This document shows, one piece after another, positions 43,250 through 51,706 of a stretch of 64,000 nucleotides of DNA (position 1 is the stretch's first letter; each line of letters begins with the position of its first letter). The DNA comes from Oscillatoriales cyanobacterium. Lineage in GTDB: Bacteria > Cyanobacteriota > Cyanobacteriia > Cyanobacteriales > Microcoleaceae. The DNA lies in the NCBI GenBank assembly GCA_004292955.1, contig RDXX01000022.1, positions 1-64,000 on the forward strand, given 5' to 3'. The position numbers and the translations under genes were made by a program. Below the pieces are notes generated by a model. It was not told the origin of the DNA and ran no database searches. It saw only the letters and a list, made by a program, of their open reading frames with translations.

Positions 43250-43765
43250 ATGCGCCTTCAAGAAATACTTCAATTTATAGATGATGCTGTCTACGCCAAG
43301 ACAGGCAAACATTTAAATGACTTGCAGCGCGGAATTATTGAAGGAACGCTGAAGCGTCAAAAGTATGATGACATTGCAGAAAATTGTGGTTGTTCAGCGG
43401 GTCATGCTAAGGATGTAGGTTACGAGCTTTTGCAAATGTTATCTGATGTCTTTGATGAAGAAGTTGATAAAAAAAATCTTAAATCAGTCGTAGAACGGCA
43501 AGGTGCTCTAAATATTTCTTTGGGTGCTCGAAGCTTTAATAGCAATAATAATATAATCGGCTGTGTAAACATGGGTTCCGAACAAACAATTCCTACGCCA
43601 GATAAAAGTCAGCCGGAAAATCCCGACTTGCAGGATGAAAGCAAAAATCAAACTAAGATTGAAACAATAGATAAATTACGGCAGTTTGGCTTAAGCGATG
43701 AGCAAATTGCCGAAGCGCTAGATCTACCTTTAGAGCAGGTTAAACAGGTGGACTTGGAGGAATAA
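43250..43765 (+). CDS. Stand-alone conflict-type HTH protein
   Basis: From ATG 43250 the protein has 171 residues. Residues 1-85 (MRLQEILQFIDDAVYAKTGK HLNDLQRGIIEGTLKRQKYD ...) form the same HTH module as the N-terminus of the NB-ARC ATPase at 12423-13955: compare TGKHLNDLQRGIIEGTLKRQ with TGKHLNHLQEGILRGTWQRQ. A Gly/Asn-rich linker follows (NISLGARSFNSNNNIIGCVN), and a C-terminal small HTH or UBA-like helix pair (LSDEQIAEALDLPLEQVKQV). There is no ATPase. Divergent from the motif-sharing pair, it could be their regulator or an adaptor. Confidence 0.82.
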   Translation: MRLQEILQFIDDAVYAKTGKHLNDLQRGIIEGTLKRQKYDDIAENCGCSAGHAKDVGYELLQMLSDVFDEEVDKKNLKSVVERQGALNISLGARSFNSNNNIIGCVNMGSEQTIPTPDKSQPENPDLQDESKNQTKIETIDKLRQFGLSDEQIAEALDLPLEQVKQVDLEE

Positions 43766-43838
43766 ATTCTGCGCCCTGTGCGAATTTTACTAAAGTGAAA
43801 CTAAAAAAGGAGATATTTCAGGCGTTGTGCATAATTCC

Positions 43839-43903
43839 CAGAAACCGGGTTTCTTCCGAGATATTTAGCCACCCAACCCAAATTTTGTAAGAAACCCGGT
43901 TTC
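43839..43903. repeat. REP-like GAAACCGGGTTTC palindrome
   Basis: CCCAGAAACCGGGTTTCTTC and GTAAGAAACCCGGTTTCTTA form inverted arms separated by about 30 bases; the same family as at 12186-12410, 20221 and 21538. Confidence 0.75.
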
Positions 43904-43945
43904 TTAGCCTTTGCATACTTCCCAGAAACCGAATTGGAGAATCAA

Positions 43946-44101
43946 TTGAAAATCAAAATTATCATTCACGAAGCAGAAGAAGGCGGATACTGGGCAGAAG
44001 TTCCTGCTATTCCTGGCTGTGCAACAGAGGGAGAAACCTTCGAGGAACTACTGCAAAACCTCTAGGTCGCGATCGAAGGTTGCCTTGTTGAACTAAAATA
44101 A
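43946..44101 (+). pseudogene. HicB-type antitoxin remnant with an amber codon
   Basis: From TTG 43946 the frame gives KIKIIIHEAEEGGYWAEVPA then IPGCATEGETFEELLQNL, meets TAG at 44063-44065, then goes on VAIEGCLVELK to TAA 44099-44101. Intact relatives read EELLxNLxEAIEGCL, so one codon (probably Tyr or similar) has become TAG. No hicA is seen beside it. Confidence 0.75.
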
Positions 44102-44124
44102 AATATCCCCAGATATTTTCAGCT

Positions 44125-44331
44125 ATGAACACAAAACTCATTGAATCCTTAGTACAAATCATTCAGACGCTCTCAGAAGAGGAGCAATTGCTAATCAAAG
44201 CAAAATTGTTTAGCAACATCCCCTATCCTTCTACTGTGGAAATAACCCAGTTAGCCCAAAGCGGGAGAGCATTTCAATTCCTGCACGATGAACCTGATAT
44301 TTACAACCTTGAAGATGGAGAGCCAATTTAG
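44125..44331 (+). CDS. Antitoxin of a MazF-type pair
   Basis: The 68 residues MNTKLIESLVQIIQTLSEEE QLLIKAKLFSNIPYPSTVEI ... NLEDGEPI are acidic and helical, as small cyanobacterial antitoxins are. The TAG stop overlaps the GTG start of the MazF-like frame by one base. It stands 23 bases after the hicB remnant. Antitoxin identity rests mainly on the neighbouring toxin. Confidence 0.75.
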   Translation: MNTKLIESLVQIIQTLSEEEQLLIKAKLFSNIPYPSTVEITQLAQSGRAFQFLHDEPDIYNLEDGEPI

Positions 44332-44678
44332 TGAAGCTAAAAAAAGGAGATATTGTTTTAGCTGAATTTCCCTTTACAGATTTGAGTTAGAAAAAGTTAC
44401 GTCCGGCTTTAGTGCTGTGGGCAAGTTCAACTATAGATGAAATTACTATCTGCTTCATTTCTTCGCAAAATGTCACTAGCCTAAGTTCAGATGAATTTAC
44501 TTTAAATGCTTCCGATCCAGAATTTTTTAGTACGGGATTAAGAGTATCTTCTAAAGTTAGAGTGACTCGGATTGTCAGCCTTGAACAGAGATTAATCGTG
44601 AGACGATTGGGCGAGTTAGAAAGTCAGCAAATGCAGCAATTGAATGCAACTATAATACAAGCATTTCAATTAGTATAG
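44331..44678 (+). pseudogene. MazF/PemK-type toxin gene with an amber codon
   Basis: From GTG 44331 the frame reads MKLKKGDIVLAEFPFTDLS, has TAG at codon 20 (44388-44390), and goes on KKLRPALVLWASSTIDEITI then CFISSQNVTSLSSDEFTLNA to TAG 44678, a full MazF of 115 codons. The lesion falls in the loop S-Q-x-K-x-R-P just before the conserved RPALVL; CAG to TAG is the simplest change. MazF is a sequence-specific mRNA interferase. An internal start at ATG 44412 would give 88 residues lacking the first strands and the RP loop, so it should be inactive. Confidence 0.88.
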
Positions 44679-44746
44679 CCTTGTTGAGTCTCGCGCGCTT
44701 GCCGGAAACGATCGCAAATCCCTGCAATAAAAGTTTCGCCATGATT

Positions 44747-45064
44747 TCAAACCAGCACCGGACGACTTCTCAGCGGCACAAGAATTTCATGCAAAACACT
44801 AGGCTTCGCACTAAGATATACTTCACCACAATTACCCTCGTTATATCCGACAACAATAGCCCCGATCGCACTACCGATTTCAGGATACATCTCTTCACTC
44901 ATCTCTCCCTCATCCAAAAAGTCTGGAATTTTAATCAAACCTTTGACACCATCTTCACCAATATTAACAAACACTCCAAAGGGAGCATGATATTCAACTT
45001 TACCCAGCAAAAACTGCCCCAATCTGTACTTTAATTTAATTTGTTCCCAGCTTTGACTATCCAT
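44747..45064 (-). CDS. S1-domain RNA-binding protein
   Basis: From ATG 45064 the protein has 105 residues; a GTG at 45073 that overlaps the upstream stop by four bases (GTGA) is an alternative. Residues 10-85 are an S1/OB fold: LGQFLLGKVEYHAPFGVFVN, then IGEDGVKGLIKIPDF and a C-terminal strand EVYLSAKPS. S1 domains bind single-stranded RNA. The gene is third in a minus-strand run with the antitoxin-like and ART-like genes and should be cotranslated with them. Whether it is a functional part of that module or just a neighbour is not known. Confidence 0.82.
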   Translation of the reverse strand: MDSQSWEQIKLKYRLGQFLLGKVEYHAPFGVFVNIGEDGVKGLIKIPDFLDEGEMSEEMYPEIGSAIGAIVVGYNEGNCGEVYLSAKPSVLHEILVPLRSRPVLV

Positions 45065-45069
45065 AATAT

Positions 45070-45435
45070 TCACTGTGGTTTGAGGACTCGTGGAAATTGG
45101 TTGAGTATGGCAAACAAGCGTTGAGGTACAATTACCTCAATTCGCTCGTAACCGTCTTTTTCATCATAGCGATATTCCAGCGACTTGAAATACTGCTCAT
45201 AACTTGACCGATCAATTGAAACCTCCAGTATCCCTTCTTTATAGCTTTGATTATACTCTTCTGCAATACTTCGATCGTTGGGGCCGGCAAAATAGCAATT
45301 TCCATCGACATAAGGAGGATTGTAGGGAAAATCGACTGGTTGAAATCCCTCTTTCAGTAATTTCTGACCTTTGCGTTTTTGAGGTGCTTTGTAAATCGTA
45401 ATGATTTGGGGGGATTGTGACTGACTAGGTTCCAT
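45070..45435 (-). CDS. Possible ADP-ribosyltransferase-fold toxin
   Basis: From ATG 45435 (MEPSQSQSPQIITIYKAPQK) the protein has 121 residues. The pattern YFAGPNDRSIAEEYNQSYKE then GILEVSIDRSSYEQYF and YERIEVIVPQRLFAILN recalls small ART-fold toxins (x-Y-F-A-x...A-x-x-Y...I-L-E-V-x-I...I-E-V-I-V-P), but I cannot name a family. It begins 11 bases after the stop of the antitoxin-like gene and its stop overlaps or nearly touches the S1 gene. The earlier ATG at 45471 would lie inside the antitoxin gene. Without structural support it is otherwise hypothetical. Confidence 0.6.
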   Translation of the reverse strand: MEPSQSQSPQIITIYKAPQKRKGQKLLKEGFQPVDFPYNPPYVDGNCYFAGPNDRSIAEEYNQSYKEGILEVSIDRSSYEQYFKSLEYRYDEKDGYERIEVIVPQRLFAILNQFPRVLKPQ

Positions 45436-45445
45436 GTAAAATGCT

Positions 45446-45643
45446 TCAAATCTCCCTACACTTTCCTTCACTAAATGCTTGTTCTGCTTGTCGAATCAAG
45501 GGGTCAAATTTGCCTGCTTTCAAATCCTCTTCGATTTGCCGATCCCAAAGAGATTCTTGGAACTCTTCAAGCCATTCAAAAAACTCTGCGAGTTCATTTT
45601 GTGGAAGTTCCCTTACTGCTGTCTTGAGTTCTGTAATGTTCAT
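45446..45643 (-). CDS. Small antitoxin-like protein
   Basis: The 65 residues MNITELKTAVRELPQNELAE FFEWLEEFQESLWDRQIEED then LKAGKFDPLIRQAEQAFSEG match a small antitoxin type very common in cyanobacteria before RelE- or PIN-like toxins (acidic helices, W-D-x-Q-x-E-x-D motif). It opens a three-gene run: this gene, the ART-like gene after ten bases, and the S1 gene. The association with a non-RelE partner is unusual. Confidence 0.8.
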   Translation of the reverse strand: MNITELKTAVRELPQNELAEFFEWLEEFQESLWDRQIEEDLKAGKFDPLIRQAEQAFSEGKCREI

Positions 45644-45740
45644 GGGTAAGTAATTTTTTTCGTAATATTCGTTTACCTGTTTGCTCTAATTATATAGCAT
45701 CGATCGACATCACCGACCTTCGCCATCACATTATACCAAA

Positions 45741-45863
45741 GGGTGCATCTCACTTTTGAAGAGGGCGAAGCATGACCGCATATAAGTTATTAGTTATAAT
45801 TTTATATTGACTGCGGTCATGCTTCGCCCCTACAAACATATTTGCTTGCATTGAGATGCACCC
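45741..45863. repeat. GCATCTCA-ended miniature element, copy 2
   Basis: Arms GGGTGCATCTCA and TGAGATGCACCC enclose a different core, GCGAAGCATGACCGCATATA ... TGCGGTCATGCTTCGCCCC. The same core is present in 63417-63540, while the other three copies have the GTGCTGTCC core. Confidence 0.85.
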
Positions 45864-45936
45864 ATACCAAATCTCCTTCTATTACCTCTCTTCAGTCTCG
45901 CGTTTCGCCGACTTGGTTGTTCCTGTAGAAGTGATT

Positions 45937-46623
45937 TCAATCGTCTGGTGACTGACAAATTAGTAGCATGGAAAGAGGAATCTTCGTCTGTGGATGTATC
46001 GGTTCCTGGAATTCGCACACTCTCCAGCCGGATTCCGATACTTGTTGAAACCAGGAACTAACTGTGCGGAAATACCAGGGCATCGGCTCTCGAAAAGCTC
46101 CGCCGAAATTGTCGAAAGTCTCGATTTTCCATCCGTCAACATAGGGCTGTTGCTGACACGCTGTGAATGGATGAACTGTCTGGATTAGCAAATGTCCGTT
46201 TGAGACTGTTGCTTGGCGCAACGATCGCAATAAATCTCCAATTTCCTCGCCGAGTAGCGAAAAATTGCAGACAATCCCATCGTAGGATTGACCGAGTATC
46301 CCTGGATTGGCAATAATCTCATCGTAGCCGATCGCCCGAAAACAACCGCTGCTTTTCTCACGAGCGCGATCGATCAAACCACGGGAAGCATCAACTCCAA
46401 CCACCTCTACACCGTGCTTTGCTAAGGCGCGCCCCAGCCAACCTTCACCGCATCCGACATCCAGCACTCGCCGATGCCCGTAGCGCAGCACAGCTTGTAG
46501 AATAGCCTCATCCGTTGCTGCGCGGCGACTTTCGATCGAATTTTGCTCGATCGCCCGCGTCCATGCGTCAGCATTAGCTTCCCAACTCTTTTGAATTTGT
46601 TGTTCAGGGCGATCGCATTTCAT
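45937..46623 (-). CDS. Class I SAM-dependent methyltransferase
   Basis: A 228-residue methyltransferase of the UbiE/UbiG style with motif I VLDVGCGEGWLGRALA (53-68), motif II VVGVDASRGLI, YDGIVCNFSLLGE and NGHLLIQTVHPF. The substrate cannot be deduced; small-molecule methylation is most likely. ATG at 46623 gives MKCDRPEQQIQKSWEANADA, a normal start with the conserved WEANADAW. It is alone on the minus strand, downstream of the DUF1257 gene by 100 bases. Confidence 0.9.
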   Translation of the reverse strand: MKCDRPEQQIQKSWEANADAWTRAIEQNSIESRRAATDEAILQAVLRYGHRRVLDVGCGEGWLGRALAKHGVEVVGVDASRGLIDRAREKSSGCFRAIGYDEIIANPGILGQSYDGIVCNFSLLGEEIGDLLRSLRQATVSNGHLLIQTVHPFTACQQQPYVDGWKIETFDNFGGAFREPMPWYFRTVSSWFQQVSESGWRVCEFQEPIHPQTKIPLSMLLICQSPDD

Positions 46624-46726
46624 GGTAATTCTATTCTTGGTACTAAGACTTACGAAGAAATCTGATTTTGAATCCGATTCTGCGTAAGTCCTGAGTATAT
46701 AAAAACGAGTTCAGAAAGAGCGATTC

Positions 46727-47101
46727 TTAAACCCATCTACCCACAACAACCCTCACCGTTCCATCCGCCAAAGTTTCCTCTTCTTCCACATTAAAACCCT
46801 CAGACTCCACCGCCGCCATCAAACTTTTGCGCGCGTATTTCTGACTGATTGAATTAACAAAATCCTGCTGGTTAATGCGAGCGCCCCAAAAATCCGCCAC
46901 CAATTCATAATCCTCTCCGCTGCGCCGAAAACCCAAATCGTAACCGTTGGACTGCCGAATCACGTACTCGGCATTAGTTTTCTCGCCATGATAACCCCGC
47001 ACCTGCACATTGCACTCTACTTGATAACCCAACTCTTCCAACACTTGATGCAGCAGTTCGCCGTTTTTGATCTGAACCTTGATCGTTGTGAAGTGTGACA
47101 T
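46727..47101 (-). CDS. ycf35: DUF1257/Ycf35 protein
   Basis: The 124 residues MSHFTTIKVQIKNGELLHQV ... TNAEYVIRQSNGYDLGFRRS ... ADFWGARINQQDFVNSISQK are Ycf35, a family conserved in cyanobacteria and plastid genomes of red algae, function unknown. In many genomes it stands beside DUF2997 genes and ferredoxins; here the DUF2997 gene is 16 kb away. The ATG at 47101 follows an AT-rich leader. Confidence 0.93.
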   Translation of the reverse strand: MSHFTTIKVQIKNGELLHQVLEELGYQVECNVQVRGYHGEKTNAEYVIRQSNGYDLGFRRSGEDYELVADFWGARINQQDFVNSISQKYARKSLMAAVESEGFNVEEEETLADGTVRVVVGRWV

Positions 47102-47396
47102 ATCACTTTCGGATTTTTGTGTGAAACGCTGATTTGATTATAATAACATAAATAGCAACAGTCAATAAGTTAGGACTTACGCTATTTAACCCGATATTTA
47201 CGAAATATTGCGGGTTTTGCTTTTTTTGCGCCTGCAATTAAACCCGGTTTCTGGCAGCTTGGTACCCAGCGTCATGCCCTTGCCAAAATTTAAGTTTTAA
47301 ATCGCTCTACCGATTGTCAACTTTCGTGTCTCGCCAGTTAATTACCAATTCCCCAATTTCCCAATCTAAAATCTACAATCTAAAATCTAAAATAGT

Positions 47397-48588
47397 ATGA
47401 TTTCCGACAATTCTAACCAACCCAGAGAATATGATGCCGTCCTCGGCGGTCAAAGTCAAATCCCGATCGCCGCCGCCGTTTTGGGAGGCATCGCCGGAGT
47501 CAAGCAGCGCTTGCACAGTCCTAGTGTCGAGCCACGCATGGCCGCCGTTAAAGATGCTCCTAAATACGGAGACGCCGGTTTGAATTTAGCAATTGCAGCC
47601 CTGCTAGATCCCGCACCAGAAGTGCAGCGAGTTGCTTATTCAGTTTTGCGACAAAGGACAGAACCTTTTGTCCGCCAAGCTTTAACAGAATTCGTGCCTT
47701 ACCAGTTGTTTGACTGCATCCGCACTGTGAAAACTGGGACAAATGTAGCGATTAGTCCCGGAGGATCTCGCACGGCGAGTTTGCACAGCAAAATAATTAG
47801 AATTTGCGATTTAGAGACAGGAGAAATACTCTATACTGTAGACAAGTATCCCCGCGCTCAAGAAACTTTTGTTCTTTGCCAAGAAACCGAAGTTTTTGTC
47901 AGGAGCAGAAATCTTCCGAAACACCGCGCGATCGAAATTTGGCAGGGAGGAGAATTGCTGCATACTTCCCTCGGACACGAAGGAGAAATTACGGCAATTG
48001 TCATCAGTCCCGACAGTCGAGTTATCGCCACGGGTTCGGCAGATACTACAATCAAAATTTGGGATTTAGAGAGCGGAAAGTTAATTTGTACTTTTGGCAG
48101 TCATTTAACTTGGGGAGCTCATAAAGGAGGAATTGCGAGTTTGGCTTTTAGCCCGATCGCACCAACTCTCGCGCTTCAGCAGTTCTGATGGTACCATTAA
48201 AATCTGGAACCTCGGCAGCCGAGAATGCTCCCAAACAATTAAAGGTTATGCCAATTGTCTAGCTTTCAGTCGAGACGGGCAGACTTTGGCTGCTGGCGGC
48301 TGGGACAGAAACATTCAACTGCGCCAGCTATCGCATCCGGATAGTCCAATAACTTTGGCAGGGCATTTTAACTCGATAAATGCGATCGTCTTTAGTCCCG
48401 ACGGGCGCACTGTTGTCAGTGCTAGCGCCGACGGCAATCTCAAATTATGGAATGCCCGCACCGGCGAACACATTCACACTCTCACCGGACATCAAAGCTC
48501 TGTCAATTGTCTTACTTTTAGTAGCGATGGCGAAACTATTATCAGCGGCAGTTTAGACAAAACTATCAAATCTTGGGGAATTAATTGA
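47397..48588 (+). pseudogene. WD40 repeat gene with a frameshift
   Basis: The first part (47397-48188) starts with a HEAT-like region (VKDAPKYGDAGLNLAIAALL, PEVQRVAYSVLRQRTEPFVR) and continues with WD40 repeats (GEITAIVISPDSRVIATGSA DTTIKIWD). In the middle of the next repeat, after SLAFSPIAPTLA, the frame is lost near 48176. Reading one base later it continues SSSDGTIKIWNLGS and three more WD40 repeats to TAA 48588 (TIKSWGIN). One base inserted around CTCGCGCTTCAGCAG accounts for it. The first section also contains worn repeats (residues 120-200). Either the gene is decaying, or a sequencing error is present. Confidence 0.8.
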
Positions 48589-48633
48589 AGGCAGAAGGAA
48601 TAAGAAATAACGCAGAAGTCAGAAGGAAGGGCA

Positions 48634-48738
48634 ATATCAAATCCGCCCTTCATCGTCCTGTATTCATCTCTCTTATCTCCCTCTGTGTTCTCTGTGTTCT
48701 CTGCGGTTAAATAATTCCGATGCAACCGGAAACGATAT
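48634..48738 (+). repeat. 105-bp repeat, copy 1
   Basis: From ATATCAAATCCGCCCTTCAT to GCAACCGGAAACGATAT this is nearly identical (about two mismatches) to 60050-60154 on the same strand. It contains CTCTGTGTTCTCTGCGGTTAA, related to motifs at about 17570-17592 and, inverted, at 17465 and 34118. Confidence 0.9.
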
Positions 48739-49327
48739 AACATCTCTGGGAACAGTAAAAACCGTTTGTTACTCTTCCCAGAGCGTCCCGGCACACCAAA
48801 GCTGATATACATATAGCGAGTGTCCCGCACACCAAAACACCGTGTAAAAGCAAAACACAGATGTGGCCCTTGGAAAAAGCAAGAGGAAATGACGAAGAGG
48901 GAAGGGGCAATCGACAATCGACGGCATGGGGCAAGTGCAATGCGAGAACTTCCTAACCGTCGGGCCCGGTGGTTATATTTCAAAATTCGCGATTTCCGAT
49001 TCCTAGGTGCGTAAATATACGCAAGCAAATATAATAACTTTATAATTCTAGGTCTTGTGCAAGCCGAGGATTGCGAAACTTCTTTTTGCACTACTACACA
49101 TACTTAGGGTAAAAGTATCGATTCGCAACCATTATTCAGCTTGTTGTCAATTTCTGAATAGTCGCCACACAACCGGGCAAGCCACGATTTATGAATCCTT
49201 GACACTAGCTTGAAATTATCGAATCTTCCTCAGATGAGTATCGCAACGAACTGTAATATTTGATTGAAAAAGTTTATGCTTAAAAGATAGGCAGGGGTTA
49301 AATATAACAGTGCTTCCCTGAGTAACC
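48739..49327. other. Leader of the PAS kinase gene
   Basis: No gene seen. After the 105-bp repeat the sequence has no repeats known from elsewhere in the window except a CACACCAAA pair (48792 and 48829). The last 100 bases are AT-rich and should contain the kinase promoter. Confidence 0.5.
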
Positions 49328-51706
49328 ATGTCACACTGCAACCAATCCATCTATGCTTCCAGCAATGCCACAGAAATCTGCGGTACTACTGCCAGTTGGC
49401 AGGAAAAAGCCGATCGACTAACGGTAGAATTAGGCAACACGCGCGATCGGCTTCAGGCAGAAATCGATCGCCTGAAACAAGACAACCAAACCCTGCACGC
49501 CGCTGTCAGTTGTGCTCCAGTTTTCCTGTGGGCAACCGACAAAGACGGCAGGTTAACCCTTGCAGCAGGCAAAGGATTGGAAAATTTGGGGCTCGAACCG
49601 GGTGAGGCTGTCGGAGAGTCGATTTTTGCAGTTTACAGCCAGCCAGATATCTTAGAAAATATTGCCCAGGTACTAGCAGGAAACGATCGCACTTGGAATG
49701 CCCAACAGGGGGATTTTATTCACGAAATTCGATCGGCACCGCTGCAAGACGCAAACGGCGAAGTTGTCGGGGCTGTCGGTGTTTCTACTGATATTACCGA
49801 GCGCGAGCGAGCCATGACAACTCTCTCTCTTTCAAATCAAGAATTAGAAGACAAACTTACTCTGCAAACGGCAGTCTCGAATGCAGCACTAGCCGAAAGC
49901 GAAAAAAAGTACCGCAACCTCGTAGAAACCTCCCAAGAGTTGATTTGGTCGATCGACATTCAAGGCATCTTGACTTTTGTCAATTCCGCCGCCAAAAGGA
50001 TCTACGGTTACGAACCCCTAGAAATGATCGGTCGTCGCTTTGCAGATTTTTTGATTAAAGAAGAAAAAGCCAGACAAATAGAAATATTTGCCCAACTCTT
50101 AGCAAGAACCAGCCTTCAGCCACAAACCCCTAATTTGCCTTACGAAATAGTACACATCCGCAAAGACGGTACCGCCGTCCACCTGCGCGTCAACAGCATC
50201 GTCAACCAAGCTGAAAACGGCGCTATTTTAGGCCTGTGCGGAACGGCGACAGATATTAGCGATCGCAAGCGCTCCGAAGAAGCACTCCAAGAAGCTACAG
50301 ACCAACTTCGCGCCGTCTTGGATGCCGTACCCGGACTGATTTCTTGGGTCAGTTCAGATTTGCGGTATATTGGAGTCAACCAGCACTTAGCAACCTCGTT
50401 CAAACGGTCTCCTGAAAGTTTTGTCGGGGAAGAAATCAACTTTCTCGACAAAGGCTCAACTTTTGGACAACTGATCCGAAACTTTTTTCACAGTTCATGT
50501 CAGCAAACCTCCCAAGAAATAGATATAGAAATTAACGGCTTAGCCTGCAATTATTTAATAGTAGCTCAAAAATATCATCAAGGAACCGCAGCAGTTTCCG
50601 TAGGAATAGACATTACCGAGCGCAAGCGCGCCGAAGCTCAAAAAAGCCAATTAATCGTTTCTTTGCAAGAGTCTGAATGCAAATTTCGGAGCCTTTACGA
50701 AGCCACCAGCGACGCAGTAATGCTGATCGAAGAAGACAATTTTTTTGACTGCAACCTCGCCACCCTAGCAATTTTTGGTTGCAGCAATCAAGAACAGTTT
50801 TACGGCAAGAAACCTAGCGAATTCTCCCCGGAATTTCAGCCTAACGGACAAGACTCGTGCAGTCTAGCAACACAAAAAATATCCGCAGCAATGCAAACAG
50901 GTAGCTGTCGCTTTGACTGGGTGCACAAACGGCTAGACGATTCAGAATTTCCCGCAGAAGTGCTGTTAAATGCAATGGAAATTAACGGTAGAAAAATAAT
51001 TCAAGCAGTAGTGCGGGACATTACAGATCGCAAGCGCGACGAAGATCGCATCAAAGCATCCCTCGCAGAAAAAGAAGTCCTCCTCAAGGAAATTCACCAT
51101 CGCGTCAAAAACAACCTTCAAGTTATTTCGAGTTTGCTCAAACTTCAGTCCCGCTACATCCAAGACAGTCGCGTTAGTGAAATGTTAAAAGAAAGTCAAA
51201 ACCGAGTCAGATCGATGGCCATGGTGCACGAACAATTGTATCAATCCAAAGACTTGTCAAACATTGATTTTGCTGAATACATCCAAAATCTTGCCCACAA
51301 TTTATTCCAAGCTTATGAAATTGATACAGAAGGCGTGAAGTTGCAAACAAATATTGCGCCGTGTTCTATGAATATTGATACGGCAGTTCCTTGCGGGTTA
51401 ATTATCAACGAGCTTGTGACAAACTCGCTCAAGTATGCTTTTACAGGACAAACTCAAGGTAAAATAAAAATAGATTTTACTTTAGATAATAACCGGGTTT
51501 GCGTGCTAGCTGTGAGCGACAGTGGAATTGGTTTCCCTCCAGACTTAGATTATCGAAATGCCCGAACATTGGGTTTGCGACTGGTCGGGTCTTTGGTCAA
51601 GCAAATTCGGGGTAAAATAGAACTGTTAGAAACGGCTGGCACGAATTTTAAAATAACATTTTCCAAGCAAAATAGCACTTTAAGGAGACAACTTAATGTC
51701 AAATAA
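49328..51706 (+). CDS. Multi-PAS sensor histidine kinase (HisKA_2 type)
   Basis: The 792 residues contain a short coiled coil (25-50) and four PAS domains (about 55-160, 190-315, 325-440 and 450-575; each ends in DITERER, DISDRKR, DITERKR or DITDRKR). A HisKA_2 dimerisation domain with the phosphorylated His in LKEIHHRVKNNLQVISSLLK follows (about 587-607), then an HATPase_c with NELVTNSLKYAF and DSGIGFPP. No transmembrane segment is visible, so it senses a cytoplasmic signal such as light, redox or a ligand. Its 3' end overlaps the next gene by 11 bases, and the RR-EAL protein is its obvious target. Confidence 0.95.
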   Translation: MSHCNQSIYASSNATEICGTTASWQEKADRLTVELGNTRDRLQAEIDRLKQDNQTLHAAVSCAPVFLWATDKDGRLTLAAGKGLENLGLEPGEAVGESIFAVYSQPDILENIAQVLAGNDRTWNAQQGDFIHEIRSAPLQDANGEVVGAVGVSTDITERERAMTTLSLSNQELEDKLTLQTAVSNAALAESEKKYRNLVETSQELIWSIDIQGILTFVNSAAKRIYGYEPLEMIGRRFADFLIKEEKARQIEIFAQLLARTSLQPQTPNLPYEIVHIRKDGTAVHLRVNSIVNQAENGAILGLCGTATDISDRKRSEEALQEATDQLRAVLDAVPGLISWVSSDLRYIGVNQHLATSFKRSPESFVGEEINFLDKGSTFGQLIRNFFHSSCQQTSQEIDIEINGLACNYLIVAQKYHQGTAAVSVGIDITERKRAEAQKSQLIVSLQESECKFRSLYEATSDAVMLIEEDNFFDCNLATLAIFGCSNQEQFYGKKPSEFSPEFQPNGQDSCSLATQKISAAMQTGSCRFDWVHKRLDDSEFPAEVLLNAMEINGRKIIQAVVRDITDRKRDEDRIKASLAEKEVLLKEIHHRVKNNLQVISSLLKLQSRYIQDSRVSEMLKESQNRVRSMAMVHEQLYQSKDLSNIDFAEYIQNLAHNLFQAYEIDTEGVKLQTNIAPCSMNIDTAVPCGLIINELVTNSLKYAFTGQTQGKIKIDFTLDNNRVCVLAVSDSGIGFPPDLDYRNARTLGLRLVGSLVKQIRGKIELLETAGTNFKITFSKQNSTLRRQLNVK

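Noticed and set aside
45204-45401. Plus-strand frame opposite the ART-like gene
   Set aside because: Shadow of the minus-strand operon, whose gene spacing is convincing.
48492-49091. 199-codon frame on the minus strand behind the WD40 gene
   Set aside because: Antisense to WD40 repeats and then through the 105-bp repeat; not a gene.
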